A DNA stretch of 64,000 bases from Pseudomonas rhodesiae (lineage in GTDB: Bacteria > Pseudomonadota > Gammaproteobacteria > Pseudomonadales > Pseudomonadaceae): assembly GCF_007858255.1 (NCBI RefSeq), contig NZ_VFEU01000017.1:1-64000 (forward strand), in the 5' to 3' direction. Positions 34,722 through 43,742 of the stretch are shown one piece after another; positions within the stretch are counted from its first letter, which is position 1, and each line of letters opens with the position of its first letter. The notes beneath the pieces are model-generated. The model searched no databases and was not told where the DNA came from. It saw only the letters and a program-made list of their open reading frames with translations. A program made the translations under genes and the position numbers.

Positions 34722-37655
34722 ATGCCAAAAGGATTGATCCGCGCCGCCGGCGCCTTGTTGACTGCCCTGGCCTTGTACAGCTTGCTGGGCTTTTTGATCC
34801 TCCCCGGCATTGGCCTTCGCATTGCCAACCAACAATTGGCCGAGTACGCCACAGTGCCAGCACGCATCGAGCGGATCGAACTGAACCCGTTCAGCCTTGA
34901 GCTGACGGTCTGGGGCCTGAAAATAGGTGACCCGGGCAAGGAGCAGCTGGGCTTCGAGCGTCTGTATGCCAACCTTCAGGTCGACAGCCTTTGGACCCGC
35001 GCCCTGCATCTGGCCGATGTGCAACTGGACAAGCCCAAGACCGAATTGCTGTTCGACAAATCCGGCCAATTGAACCTGGCGCAGTTGTTCAAACTACCAC
35101 CCAGTGAGCCAACACCGACTGATCCTGACGCCAAGCCCTTCCCGCTGCGTGTGGACAACATCAAACTGGCCGGTGGCTATTTGCACTTTGAGGACTTGCG
35201 CCCCAGCGAGCCCATCGAATTCCTCTACGACAAACTCGACTTCGAACTGAAGAACCTCAGCACCCTCCCTGAGGACAATGCCGACATGACCCTGGTCGCG
35301 GCCGGCCCCGAGGGCGGGCATATCGACTGGAAAGGCAATTTCAGCCTGGTGCCGATCACGTCCCAGGGCACCCTGAAGGTCACCGACGGCAAAATGAAAG
35401 CCTGGTGGCCGTATGTGCGCGACGCACTGCCCTTGGTGCTTGAAGATGGCGTACTCAATTTCAGCACCGAATACACCCTCAGCCTGGCCAAAGATACCCA
35501 ACTGAACCTCACCAACACCGCCGCCAGTATCGCGCCGTTTGCCATCAAGGCGCCGGACGGCCGGCCACTGGTGCGATTGGAGCGCCTGGACGTCAGCGAC
35601 ACCACCGTGGACCTGGCCAAACAGCAAGTGGTCGTCGGCAAAATCCGCAGCAATAAGCTCGAAACCTGGGCCGCGCGTGAGGCTGACGGGCAACTGGACT
35701 GGCAAAAACTGTTCGCCAGCCAACCGAGCAAACCGGCCAAGGCACCGGAGCCGGCCAGCGCCCCTGCCACCGCCGATTCGCCCAAGGCAGAACCCGCCGC
35801 GCCCAGCAAGCCATGGCAAGTGCTGCTCAAGGATGTGCAACTGCGCAACTACCAAGTGCATCTGGCTGATCGTCAGGCCAAGCCTGCGGTCGCACTGGAA
35901 CTGGGCCCGCTGAACGTCGACATGCAGAACTTCGACAGCCTCAACGGCAGCCCCTTCAACCTGAAAATCGATAGCGGCTTAGGCAAACAGGGCAAGCTGC
36001 AGGCCAGTGGTGAGGTCAACCTCAACCCGGTCAGCGCCAGATTGAAAGTCACTACCCAGGACATCGACCTGCGTGTCGTCCAGTCCTATATCAGCCCCTT
36101 CATACGCCTGGAGCTGCGTAGCGGCATGCTCGGCAGCAATCTGGACGTCAACCTCAAGAGCACCGAACCGCTGGCACTCCAAGTCACTGGCCGGGCTCAG
36201 GTCGACCAACTGCACACTCTCGATACGCTCAAGACCCGCGACTTTCTCAAGTGGCAGCGTCTGGTACTCGAAGGCGTGAATTACCAACATGGCCAAAGCC
36301 TATCGATCGATAAGGTCAACCTGCTGCAGCCGTACGCCCGTTTCATGATCAACGATGACCGCACCACCAACGTTGATGACCTGCTGATTCCGCAGCCGGC
36401 GGACACTGGCGCCAAGTCGACGGCCAAACCGGCTGCGAGCAAAGACAAGCCGCTGGGCATTCGCATTGGGCAGATTGCGATCAACGACGGCTCGGCCAAC
36501 TTTGCCGACTTCAGCCTCACGCCTAACTTCGCCACGGCGATTCAACAGCTCAACGGTCAGATCGGTACCATCGACAGCCGCCAGGCCAAGCCCGCCAGCG
36601 TCGACATCAAGGGTAAGGTCGACCGCTATGCGCCCGTGACGATCAAAGGCAGTGTCAATCCGTTCGATCCGATGGCGGCGCTGGACATCGCCACCAGCTT
36701 CAAACGGGTCGAACTGACCACCCTCACGCCTTACTCAGGCAAGTTCGCCGGTTTCCGTATCCGCAAGGGCCGCCTGAACCTCGACCTTCATTACGTGATC
36801 ACCAAAGGCCAACTGAAAGCTGAAAACAAAGTGGTGGTCGAACAGCTGCAATTGGGTGAAAAAGTCGACAGTGCCGATGCGGTAGATTTACCGATTCGTC
36901 TGGCCATTGCACTGCTCAAAGACAGTGACGGCAAGATATCCATCGAGCTGCCCGTCAGTGGCGACCTCAATAACCCCCAATTCAGCGTTATGCCGATCGT
37001 TTGGCAGACCCTGCGAAACCTGGTGGTTCGCGCCGCCACGGCGCCTTTCAAATTCATTGGCGGGCTGGTCACCGGCGGTGGTGCCGAAGACTTGGGTAAC
37101 GTCTCGTTCGCACCGGGCTCCAGCGAATTGAGCAAGGACGCCGAAGACGCGCTGAATAAACTGGCCACGGCGCTTAAAGAACGCCCTACCCTGCGCCTGG
37201 AAATCGAAGGCACCGCCGCCGCCAGCAGCGACGGGCCATTCCTGGCTGAACAGCGCTTGGAACGCGAATACCAATACAACTACTACAAGATGCTGCAACG
37301 TCGGGGCGACAAAGTCCCGGCCCAGGCCTCCCTGTTGCAAGTACCGGAAAGCGAGAAAGCGCCCCTGCTGGAAGGCATCTACCGAACCCGCTTGAAACAG
37401 CAGCCGCCCGCGGAGTGGAAAGACCTGAGCCGAGACGAGCGTTCGGCGAAGCTTAAGGACGGCGTGATCAAGTTCTGGAGCACCAGTGATGTGCTGTTGC
37501 GCCAATTGGGTCAAGACCGTGCCAGTACCATCAAGGACTACTTGGTGGATAAAGGGCAATTGGAAGACGATCGGGTTTACTTCATTGATGCGCAGTTAGG
37601 CCAGGCTGAAAAAGACGGTAGCGTGGTAACGCCAATGCATCTGGATGCCGAGTAG
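34722..37655 (+). CDS. Large DUF748 (AsmA-like) envelope protein with OmpA-like C-terminal segment
   Basis: A 977-residue protein with one N-terminal membrane anchor (about 5-27), then a long periplasmic repeat-rich region of DUF748 type resembling AsmA/TamB-like bridge proteins. A Pro/Ala/Lys linker at ~345-370 (SKPAKAPEPASAPATA) divides it. Near 795-850 the stretch NVSFAPGSSELSKDAEDALNKLA resembles OmpA-family peptidoglycan-binding domains. The start MPKGLIRAAG is preferred; an ATG 12 bases upstream is possible, and neither has a strong Shine-Dalgarno. A role in lipid transport or envelope integrity is inferred from the fold class only. Confidence 0.85.
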   Translation: MPKGLIRAAGALLTALALYSLLGFLILPGIGLRIANQQLAEYATVPARIERIELNPFSLELTVWGLKIGDPGKEQLGFERLYANLQVDSLWTRALHLADVQLDKPKTELLFDKSGQLNLAQLFKLPPSEPTPTDPDAKPFPLRVDNIKLAGGYLHFEDLRPSEPIEFLYDKLDFELKNLSTLPEDNADMTLVAAGPEGGHIDWKGNFSLVPITSQGTLKVTDGKMKAWWPYVRDALPLVLEDGVLNFSTEYTLSLAKDTQLNLTNTAASIAPFAIKAPDGRPLVRLERLDVSDTTVDLAKQQVVVGKIRSNKLETWAAREADGQLDWQKLFASQPSKPAKAPEPASAPATADSPKAEPAAPSKPWQVLLKDVQLRNYQVHLADRQAKPAVALELGPLNVDMQNFDSLNGSPFNLKIDSGLGKQGKLQASGEVNLNPVSARLKVTTQDIDLRVVQSYISPFIRLELRSGMLGSNLDVNLKSTEPLALQVTGRAQVDQLHTLDTLKTRDFLKWQRLVLEGVNYQHGQSLSIDKVNLLQPYARFMINDDRTTNVDDLLIPQPADTGAKSTAKPAASKDKPLGIRIGQIAINDGSANFADFSLTPNFATAIQQLNGQIGTIDSRQAKPASVDIKGKVDRYAPVTIKGSVNPFDPMAALDIATSFKRVELTTLTPYSGKFAGFRIRKGRLNLDLHYVITKGQLKAENKVVVEQLQLGEKVDSADAVDLPIRLAIALLKDSDGKISIELPVSGDLNNPQFSVMPIVWQTLRNLVVRAATAPFKFIGGLVTGGGAEDLGNVSFAPGSSELSKDAEDALNKLATALKERPTLRLEIEGTAAASSDGPFLAEQRLEREYQYNYYKMLQRRGDKVPAQASLLQVPESEKAPLLEGIYRTRLKQQPPAEWKDLSRDERSAKLKDGVIKFWSTSDVLLRQLGQDRASTIKDYLVDKGQLEDDRVYFIDAQLGQAEKDGSVVTPMHLDAE

Positions 37656-37888
37656 TGAGGGGGCGTATCTAGGCGCATTGTGGCTGGGGCCGTGCTCGTA
37701 CTGGGGCGCCGGTTCCAGTAGTGTCCGTCCGGCCCGGCCCAGACGCCAAAGACGATGATGCCTACCTCACGCCAAGTCACAGTCTTGGCGTATTTTGAAG
37801 GAAGCCCTCAAACGGCTGCAGGCGCAGCCGGTAATTGAGATCGGCCAGCTACCGCAGCCTACGTAGAATGGCCGCTAACTAAGGCACG

Positions 37889-38230
37889 TTAAGCTGGGCC
37901 GACGCCATCAACGCACTGGCGACTCTTGACCCATAGCCCAAACTGTTTCATTACCTCAACCACAGGCTCTAACCGCCGTCCGTCGAGTGTGAGCTCATAT
38001 TCAACCGTGACGGGCACGGTGGGAAATACTGTACGTTTGACGAGACCTGCTTCCTCAAGAGCGCGTAAATCGAGGGTTAACATCCGTTGGGAAATAGCGG
38101 GGATGTCCCGCCTAAGCGCATTAAAGCGCTTTGGCCCATCGAGCAGGTATGAGGCAAGGAGCAGACGCCAGCGACCACCGAGCAAACGCATCGCTTCTTC
38201 GACTGAGCAGCCAGATATATTGTCTTTCAT
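37889..38230 (-). CDS. HxlR-family winged-helix transcriptional regulator
   Basis: A 113-residue regulator with the HxlR core: Cys8 near the N-terminus in SGCSVEEAMRLLGGRW, the wHTH LRRDIPAISQRMLTLDLRALEEAGLVKR, and the wing VPVTVEYELTLDGR. HxlR proteins often respond to electrophiles or oxidants through that Cys. The ATG is chosen; a TTG six bases upstream is possible. It is divergent from a glutathione transferase gene with an inverted-repeat operator between them, so it most likely controls that gene and itself. Confidence 0.92.
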   Translation of the reverse strand: MKDNISGCSVEEAMRLLGGRWRLLLASYLLDGPKRFNALRRDIPAISQRMLTLDLRALEEAGLVKRTVFPTVPVTVEYELTLDGRRLEPVVEVMKQFGLWVKSRQCVDGVGPA

Positions 38231-38250
38231 GGTCAAAATCCTAGACGGAT

Positions 38251-38278
38251 GTAGGTATATTTTTTGTACCTATACTAC
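38251..38278. promoter_or_regulatory. Inverted-repeat operator between hxlR-type gene and gst
   Basis: TAGGTA (38252-38257), N9, TACCTA (38267-38272) in an AT-rich spacer, 21 bases before the regulator's ATG. A -10-like TATACT (38271-38276) overlaps it in the gst direction. Position and symmetry suit binding by the HxlR dimer. Confidence 0.55.
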
Positions 38279-38380
38279 AAAATAGTGCGTTCTTCCTATT
38301 TTATACCTGACATCTAGAATGAGCTGAAGCCACCTCTCTGTTGGAATTGAAAGCGCTTACTCATGCTCTGGAGTCTGTAA

Positions 38381-39010
38381 ATGAAGCTGTACTACATCCC
38401 CGCATCTTGCTCCTTATCGCCCCATATCGTCATGAATGAGCTTGGTCTCGACGCCACGCTGATTAAAGTCGATTACAAGAAACACCTCACCGAATCAGGC
38501 GCCGATTACTTAGAGGTCAACAGCTTCGGTTATGTGCCCGCAATCGAGCTGGACGACGGCACTCTCCTGCGTGAAGGCCCAGCAATCGTGCAGTATTTGG
38601 GTGACCTGAGGCCGGAGATTGGGCTTGTTCCCCCCAATGGCACCCTTGATCGATACCGACTTCAAGAATGGCTGAGTTTCCTGACGTCGGAGATTCACAA
38701 AGGGTTCATTCCGCTGTTGTACGCCACACTCGCAGGTAAATACGTAGACACTGCCAAGCCGAAGTTGGAGAAGCGCTTCGCCTGGATTGACGAACAGTTG
38801 AGTACTCGCCCATACCTCATGGGTGATTCCTTCACTGTGGCGGATGCCTATTTGTTCGCATTGACAGGCTGGGGGCAGGCCGCCTGGCTGGCCAGTTATT
38901 ACAAAGCCGACATTCACTTCGACAATTTGCCTAACCTACATGCCTGGTATGACCGGGTTAAAGTGCGTCCTGCCGTTCGAAAAGCGTTGCAAGAAGAAGG
39001 TCTTGCGTGA
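38381..39010 (+). CDS. Glutathione S-transferase, beta-class-like
   Basis: A 209-residue GST. The thioredoxin-like N-terminal domain has Cys10 in PASCSLSPHIVM, the residue used by bacterial beta-class enzymes, then the cis-Pro region FGYVPAIELDDG and EGPAIVQYL for glutathione binding. The all-helical C-terminal domain has SFTVADAYLFALTGW. It resembles GstA. Together with the divergent HxlR regulator it looks like an inducible electrophile-detoxification pair. Base composition is slightly more AT-rich than the neighbours. Confidence 0.93.
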   Translation: MKLYYIPASCSLSPHIVMNELGLDATLIKVDYKKHLTESGADYLEVNSFGYVPAIELDDGTLLREGPAIVQYLGDLRPEIGLVPPNGTLDRYRLQEWLSFLTSEIHKGFIPLLYATLAGKYVDTAKPKLEKRFAWIDEQLSTRPYLMGDSFTVADAYLFALTGWGQAAWLASYYKADIHFDNLPNLHAWYDRVKVRPAVRKALQEEGLA

Positions 39011-39105
39011 ACGTGTGTGCAGGTCGATTCGAGATAGCTATGGACAATCGATGCCAGCTCCCCCGGTGCAGTAGGCTCGCTTGTCGCAGTCGGCCTTAAA
39101 ATAGA

Positions 39106-39136
39106 ACAGGCCCCGACACAAAGTGCCGGGGCCTGT
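39106..39136. terminator. Hairpin between gst and the BON gene
   Basis: A 10-base perfect stem ACAGGCCCCG/CGGGGCCTGT with an 11-base loop lies between the converging genes, about 95 bases past the gst stop. No T tract in either direction; a modest terminator candidate. Confidence 0.45.
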
Positions 39137-39239
39137 AATGACCACTTCCGTGTGGTCGGTCGCATGAACCTCAGAGGTGCATTGAGTGGATATCTAACTC
39201 ACGCGCCGCCGCCGCTAAGTTCAGACGAACTGTTGAGCG

Positions 39240-39842
39240 TTACTCGGCTTTCAGACCATCAGCCGATACAGCTTTAACGCCTTTGATTTTCTTGGTGATC
39301 GCAACAGCAGTGGCTTTCTGCGATTCGGTCACTGGGGTAGCGGAGGACAGGGAAACCACACCTTTGTTGGTTTCGACCTTGATATCGGTGCCAGGAATGC
39401 CTTTCTCGGTTACCAGGTCAGCTTTGACCTTGGTGGTGATCCAAGTATCCGAAGTGGCTTCTTTGGACTTGTCGATGTTGTCAGCCTTTGCAGCGCCGCC
39501 AGCCATCAGGCCATCAGCGGAAACAGCGGTAACACCTTTGATTTTCTTGGTGATAGCTACGGCAGTGGCTTTCTGCGAGTCCGAAATTGCTACATCGGAA
39601 GACAGGGAAACCACGCCTTTGTTGGTTTCAACCTTGATGTCCGAACCTGGAATGCCTTTTTCGGTCAGCAGATCAGCTTTGACTTTGGTGGTGATCCAGG
39701 TATCCGAAGTGGACTCTTTAGCCTTGGTCATCTCGCCAGCAGCCAGGGTCATCGGCGCCTGAGTAGGTTGGGCGAAGGCAGCGTTGGCCATAGCCAGGGT
39801 CAGAGCGGTAGCTGTTGCGGTAGCGAGAGCGAACTTCTTCAT
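39240..39842 (-). CDS. Secreted BON-domain protein with two near-identical BON units
   Basis: A 200-residue protein with a Sec signal peptide (MKKFALATATATALTLAMANAAFA, split here at the usual AFA site). Two BON domains follow, residues ~42-114 and ~127-199, each containing SDTWITTKVKADL, KGIPG, KVETNKGVVSLS and KATAVAITKKIKGV. BON domains bind phospholipid at the periplasmic face and occur in osmotic-stress proteins such as OsmY. P. aeruginosa has two BON genes at this place before pnp. Upstream 295 bases (39843-40137 includes the pnp side only to the right) are AT-rich near 39930-39990 and probably hold its promoter. Confidence 0.9.
   Translation of the reverse strand: MKKFALATATATALTLAMANAAFAQPTQAPMTLAAGEMTKAKESTSDTWITTKVKADLLTEKGIPGSDIKVETNKGVVSLSSDVAISDSQKATAVAITKKIKGVTAVSADGLMAGGAAKADNIDKSKEATSDTWITTKVKADLVTEKGIPGTDIKVETNKGVVSLSSATPVTESQKATAVAITKKIKGVKAVSADGLKAE
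39246..39719 (-). repeat. Tandem duplication inside the BON gene (255-base period)
   Basis: Segment 39501-39719 and segment 39246-39464 encode 73-residue units that differ at only about ten positions, with very similar DNA. They are separated by a 12-residue Gly/Ala/Asp/Lys linker. This indicates a recent internal duplication or gene conversion. Confidence 0.85.
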
Positions 39843-40137
39843 ACGAGTAACTCCTGTTTTATTAAAAGTCTGCAGCGTGTAAACCTCAATGCTGCAGCGT
39901 TAACAGGGATATTGCAGGCACTGTGCCAATTCTATTTTTTCAATTAAAACCTTTAAAAACAATGAGTTACAAATCAATGCTATTTCCGGAATCGTGCATA
40001 TTGCATGAAGCCCTCAACACCTGCATGCAAGTTGCGGCTTTTGGGTTTTCATTAACCGTCTGATTTCTAGGCATTTTCCGGTAGCCATAAAAAAGGACTC
40101 CGAAGAGTCCTTTTTTCAGCTTGAGACCTAGGGGTAA
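39843..40137. other. Intergenic region between pnp and the BON gene
   Basis: Unusually AT-rich for this genome (runs of A and T around 39935-40000). It holds the pnp terminator at its right end and must hold the BON gene promoter. No gene or small RNA signature was recognised. Confidence 0.5.
40089..40116 (-). terminator. Intrinsic terminator after pnp
   Basis: GGACTC/GAGTCC stem with a TTCG loop on the minus strand (40095-40110), flanked by A6 on the left and T6 on the right, so effective in both directions. 28 bases past the pnp stop. Confidence 0.92.
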
Positions 40138-42243
40138 TTAAACGCCCGAGGCTTTGGCCGCTGCTACGTCCTTGATGGACAGCTTGATACGGCCGCGGTT
40201 GTCCACGTCCAGTACCAGTACTTCCACTTCCTGGCCTTCTTTGAGGATATCGGTCACCTTCTCAACGCGAGCGTCGCTCAACATGGAGATGTGAACCAGA
40301 CCGTCCTTGCCTGGCAGGATGTTGACGAATGCGCCGAAGTCGACGATGCGCTCAACCTTACCTACGTAGATTTTGCCGATCTCAGCTTCTGCAGTGATGC
40401 CCAGCACGCGCTGACGTGCAGCTTCCGCAGCTTCCTTGGTTTCGCCGAAGATCTTGATCGAACCATCGTCTTCGATATCGATCGAGGCCTTGGTTTCTTC
40501 GCAGATCGCACGGATGGTCGCGCCGCCTTTACCGATAACATCACGGATTTTGTCGGTGTCGATCTTCATCGCGATCATGGTCGGAGCGTTTTCCGACAGT
40601 TCGGTACGCGACTGACCAATGATCTGGTTCATCTGGCCGAGGATGTTCAGGCGCGCTTCCAGGGCTTGGCCCAGAGCGATCTCCATGATTTCTTCGGTGA
40701 TGCCTTTGATCTTGATGTCCATCTGCAGCGCAGTAACACCTTTAGCGGTACCGGCTACTTTGAAGTCCATGTCGCCCAAGTGGTCTTCGTCACCCAGGAT
40801 GTCGGTCAGGACGGCAAACTTCTCGCCTTCCTTCACCAGGCCCATGGCGATACCGGCAACCGGCGCCTTCATCGGCACACCGGCGTCCATCAGTGCCAGG
40901 GAGGCACCGCACACGGAAGCCATGGAGCTGGAACCGTTGGACTCAGTGATTTCCGATACGACACGGATGGTGTACGGGAACACGTCAGCAGCCGGCAGCA
41001 TGGCCTGAACCGAACGACGGGCCAGACGGCCGTGACCGATTTCGCGACGACCTGCACCGCCCATACGACCACACTCGCCCACCGAGAACGGAGGGAAGTT
41101 GTAGTGCAGCATGAAGGGGTCTTTTTTCTCGCCTTCCAGGGTGTCCAGCAGTTGTGCGTCACGAGCAGTGCCCAGGGTCGCAACTACCAGTGCCTGAGTT
41201 TCACCACGGGTGAACAGGGCCGAACCGTGAGTTTTCGGCAGAACGCCGACTTCGATGTTCAGCGGGCGCACGGTACGGGTATCGCGGCCGTCGATACGTG
41301 GCTTGCCGTTAACGATGTTTTCGCGAACGGTGCGGTATTCGATTTCACCAAATGCAGCTTTGACGTCGCTGGCGGAAGGCTGGCCTTCTTCACCGGACAG
41401 CTTGGCCACGACCTGATCCTTCAACTCGCCCAGGCGAGCGTAACGGTCGGCCTTGACGGTGATGGTGTAGGCGTCGGAGATGGCAGCGCCGAACTCAGAG
41501 CGGATGGTGCCCAGCAGTTCGGTGGCTTCGGCTTGCGGAGCCCAGGTCCAGGTTGGCTTGGCGGCTTCGGCAGCCAGCTCGGTGACCGCTTTGATAACGG
41601 CCTGGAATTCGTCGTGGGCGAACAGCACAGCGCCCAGCATCTGGTCTTCGGTCAGCTCTTTGGCTTCCGATTCAACCATCAGTACGGCTTCCGAGGTACC
41701 GGCAACGACCATGTCCAGGCTCGACGCTTTCAGTTGCTCGTAAGTCGGGTTCAGCAGGTAACCGGTGCTTTCGTGGAACGCAACGCGGGCAGCGCCGATC
41801 GGGCCATCGAAAGGAATGCCGGAGATGGCCAGGGCAGCCGAAGTACCGATCATCGCAGCGATGTCCGGATCGGTCTTCTTGCTGGTGGACACGACGGTGC
41901 AGACAACCTGCACTTCGTTCATGAAGCCTTCTGGGAACAGCGGACGGATCGGACGGTCGATCAGTCGGGAAGTCAGGGTTTCTTTCTCGGAAGGACGCCC
42001 TTCGCGCTTGAAGAAACCGCCAGGGATCTTACCGGCAGCGTAAGTCTTTTCCTGGTAGTGAACGGAAAGAGGGAAGAAGCCTTTGCTAGGGTCAGCGGTC
42101 TTGGCGCCAACAACGGTCACCAATACAGTAACGTCGTCATCAACGGTAACCAGCACTGCGCCGGAGGCTTGACGGGCGATACGGCCTGTCTCGAGGGTAA
42201 CGGTCGACTGACCGAACTGAAATTTTTTGATAACCGGGTTCAC
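40138..42243 (-). CDS. pnp: Polyribonucleotide nucleotidyltransferase (PNPase)
   Basis: Phosphorolytic 3'-5' exoribonuclease and core of the RNA degradosome. 701 residues with two RNase PH-like domains (the second with the GGAGRREIGHGRLARRSV and catalytic DILGDEDHLGDMDFK segments), a KH domain at about 550-610 (IRDVIGKGGATIRAI) and an S1 domain at about 620-690. GTG start with AGGTAGGA upstream. It lies 193 bases downstream of rpsO on the same strand, the classic rpsO-pnp arrangement, where a leader hairpin is usually cut by RNase III; I cannot place that site with certainty. Confidence 0.97.
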   Translation of the reverse strand: MNPVIKKFQFGQSTVTLETGRIARQASGAVLVTVDDDVTVLVTVVGAKTADPSKGFFPLSVHYQEKTYAAGKIPGGFFKREGRPSEKETLTSRLIDRPIRPLFPEGFMNEVQVVCTVVSTSKKTDPDIAAMIGTSAALAISGIPFDGPIGAARVAFHESTGYLLNPTYEQLKASSLDMVVAGTSEAVLMVESEAKELTEDQMLGAVLFAHDEFQAVIKAVTELAAEAAKPTWTWAPQAEATELLGTIRSEFGAAISDAYTITVKADRYARLGELKDQVVAKLSGEEGQPSASDVKAAFGEIEYRTVRENIVNGKPRIDGRDTRTVRPLNIEVGVLPKTHGSALFTRGETQALVVATLGTARDAQLLDTLEGEKKDPFMLHYNFPPFSVGECGRMGGAGRREIGHGRLARRSVQAMLPAADVFPYTIRVVSEITESNGSSSMASVCGASLALMDAGVPMKAPVAGIAMGLVKEGEKFAVLTDILGDEDHLGDMDFKVAGTAKGVTALQMDIKIKGITEEIMEIALGQALEARLNILGQMNQIIGQSRTELSENAPTMIAMKIDTDKIRDVIGKGGATIRAICEETKASIDIEDDGSIKIFGETKEAAEAARQRVLGITAEAEIGKIYVGKVERIVDFGAFVNILPGKDGLVHISMLSDARVEKVTDILKEGQEVEVLVLDVDNRGRIKLSIKDVAAAKASGV

Positions 42244-42436
42244 GGTGTCCTACCTTCTTTGTGGCTCTTGGGGAACTTGTCTTCTTGCGAAATTCTTGGG
42301 CAATGCCGGGAATCGGCCCGACGCTCGTCCAGGGTAAAACGTGCATCCAGATAAAACTTGAGGCTGGGAGCCTGCCATGGGCCAGCGGGATTCCACTGAC
42401 ACACGGCAGACAACCAACCTCTAGCGCAATCGCTTA

Positions 42437-42706
42437 TTAGCGACGCAGACCCAGGCGACCGATCAGAGTCTGATAACGACCCAGATCTTTGCCTTTCAGG
42501 TAGTCCAGCAGCTTACGGCGCTGGTTTACCATGCGGATCAGACCACGACGGGAGTGGTGGTCTTTACCGTTGGCCTTGAAGTGACCTTGCAGCTTGTTGA
42601 TGTTGTGGGTCAGCAGTGCAACTTGCACTTCTGGCGAACCAGTGTCACCAACAGCTTGCTGATAGTCAGCTACGATTTGTGCTTTTTCTTGAACGTCGAG
42701 AGCCAT
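42437..42706 (-). CDS. rpsO: 30S ribosomal protein S15
   Basis: Primary 16S rRNA-binding protein of the small subunit platform, 89 residues, with the family motifs GSPEVQVALLTHNINKLQGHFK and HHSRRGLIRMVNQRRKLLDYLK. AAGGATTG upstream of the ATG. In the mRNA leader a CAGGGA/TCCCTG hairpin (about 42760-42775) lies 54 bases before the start and could take part in S15 autoregulation, which is known in E. coli but uses a different fold. Confidence 0.97.
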   Translation of the reverse strand: MALDVQEKAQIVADYQQAVGDTGSPEVQVALLTHNINKLQGHFKANGKDHHSRRGLIRMVNQRRKLLDYLKGKDLGRYQTLIGRLGLRR

Positions 42707-42821
42707 GAGGCAATCCTTTTTTCAGGAAACCACCCAAAGGGAAGTTTCAACAGGCCAGGGACAAATCCCTGTATCTAAAAATGAGTGTTGACCATGCCTG
42801 TTAACAGCCACACTCGTTCGG

Positions 42822-43739
42822 TCATTCTGACCGAATCAGTCGACGCGGCGCGATGCGCCCGTCTTCGCTCACTTCACCGATACCGATAAAGCGACCGTTG
42901 TGATCCTGTACTCGCACCATACCGAACTTCGGGGCATCCGGAGCGCGTACCGGCTGGCCGTTGAGCCAGTAGAACGCGCTGTGTTCCGAGAAGTGCAGCA
43001 ATGGCCAATCCAGCAGCCCACTGTCCGATGGCATCAGGAAGCGATCAACCGCTTCATTACCGCCTTCGGCATGCACCGCTTCCAACTCTTCCAACGTCAC
43101 CGTCTGGACCAGACTGAAAGGCCCGGCCTGGGTGCGTCGCAGTTCTGCAACGTAGGCGCCGCAACCGAGCTTTTCACCGATATCTTCCACCAGGGTACGG
43201 ATATAGGTCCCTTTGCTGCAGTCCACGGCCAAACGCGCGGTATCGCCTTCACAGGCGAGCAATTCCAAGCGCGCAATAGTAACAGAACGCGGTTCCCGCT
43301 CCACTACTTCACCCGCACGCGCCAACTTGTAAAGGGGCTGGCCATCACGCTTGAGCGCCGAGTACATAGGCGGTATCTGGCTGATTTCTCCACGAAAAGC
43401 GGGTAAAACAGCTTCGATATCAGCACGACCAACGGTCACGTCACGAACCTGCAGAACATCGCCTTCGGCGTCGGCTGTGGTGGTGGTCTTGCCCAGTTGC
43501 ATCAGGGTTTCGTAACCCTTGTCGGAATCGAGCAGGTATTGCGAGAACTTGGTGGCCTCGCCGAAGCATAGCGGCAATACGCCAGTAGCCAGCGGATCGA
43601 GACTACCTGTGTGCCCGGCCTTCTCAGCGTTAAGCAGCCAGCGGACCTTCTGCAGCGCTGCATTGGAGGTAAAGCCAATGGGTTTGTCGAGCAGAATGAT
43701 GCCGCTGACGTTACGACGGATACGTTTGACCTGAGCCAC
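42822..43739 (-). CDS. truB: tRNA pseudouridine(55) synthase
   Basis: Makes pseudouridine 55 in the T loop of tRNAs. 305 residues with catalytic Asp48 in HTGSLDPLATGVLP, the KGYE-like segment DKGYETLMQLG, and the C-terminal PUA-like domain. GTG start three bases after the rbfA stop, so translated together with it. Part of the rimP-nusA-infB-rbfA-truB-rpsO-pnp superoperon. Confidence 0.96.
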   Translation of the reverse strand: MAQVKRIRRNVSGIILLDKPIGFTSNAALQKVRWLLNAEKAGHTGSLDPLATGVLPLCFGEATKFSQYLLDSDKGYETLMQLGKTTTTADAEGDVLQVRDVTVGRADIEAVLPAFRGEISQIPPMYSALKRDGQPLYKLARAGEVVEREPRSVTIARLELLACEGDTARLAVDCSKGTYIRTLVEDIGEKLGCGAYVAELRRTQAGPFSLVQTVTLEELEAVHAEGGNEAVDRFLMPSDSGLLDWPLLHFSEHSAFYWLNGQPVRAPDAPKFGMVRVQDHNGRFIGIGEVSEDGRIAPRRLIRSE

Positions 43740-43742
43740 CGC

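Noticed and set aside
40291..42354. 687-codon open frame opposite pnp
   Set aside because: Antisense artefact of strongly biased pnp codons.
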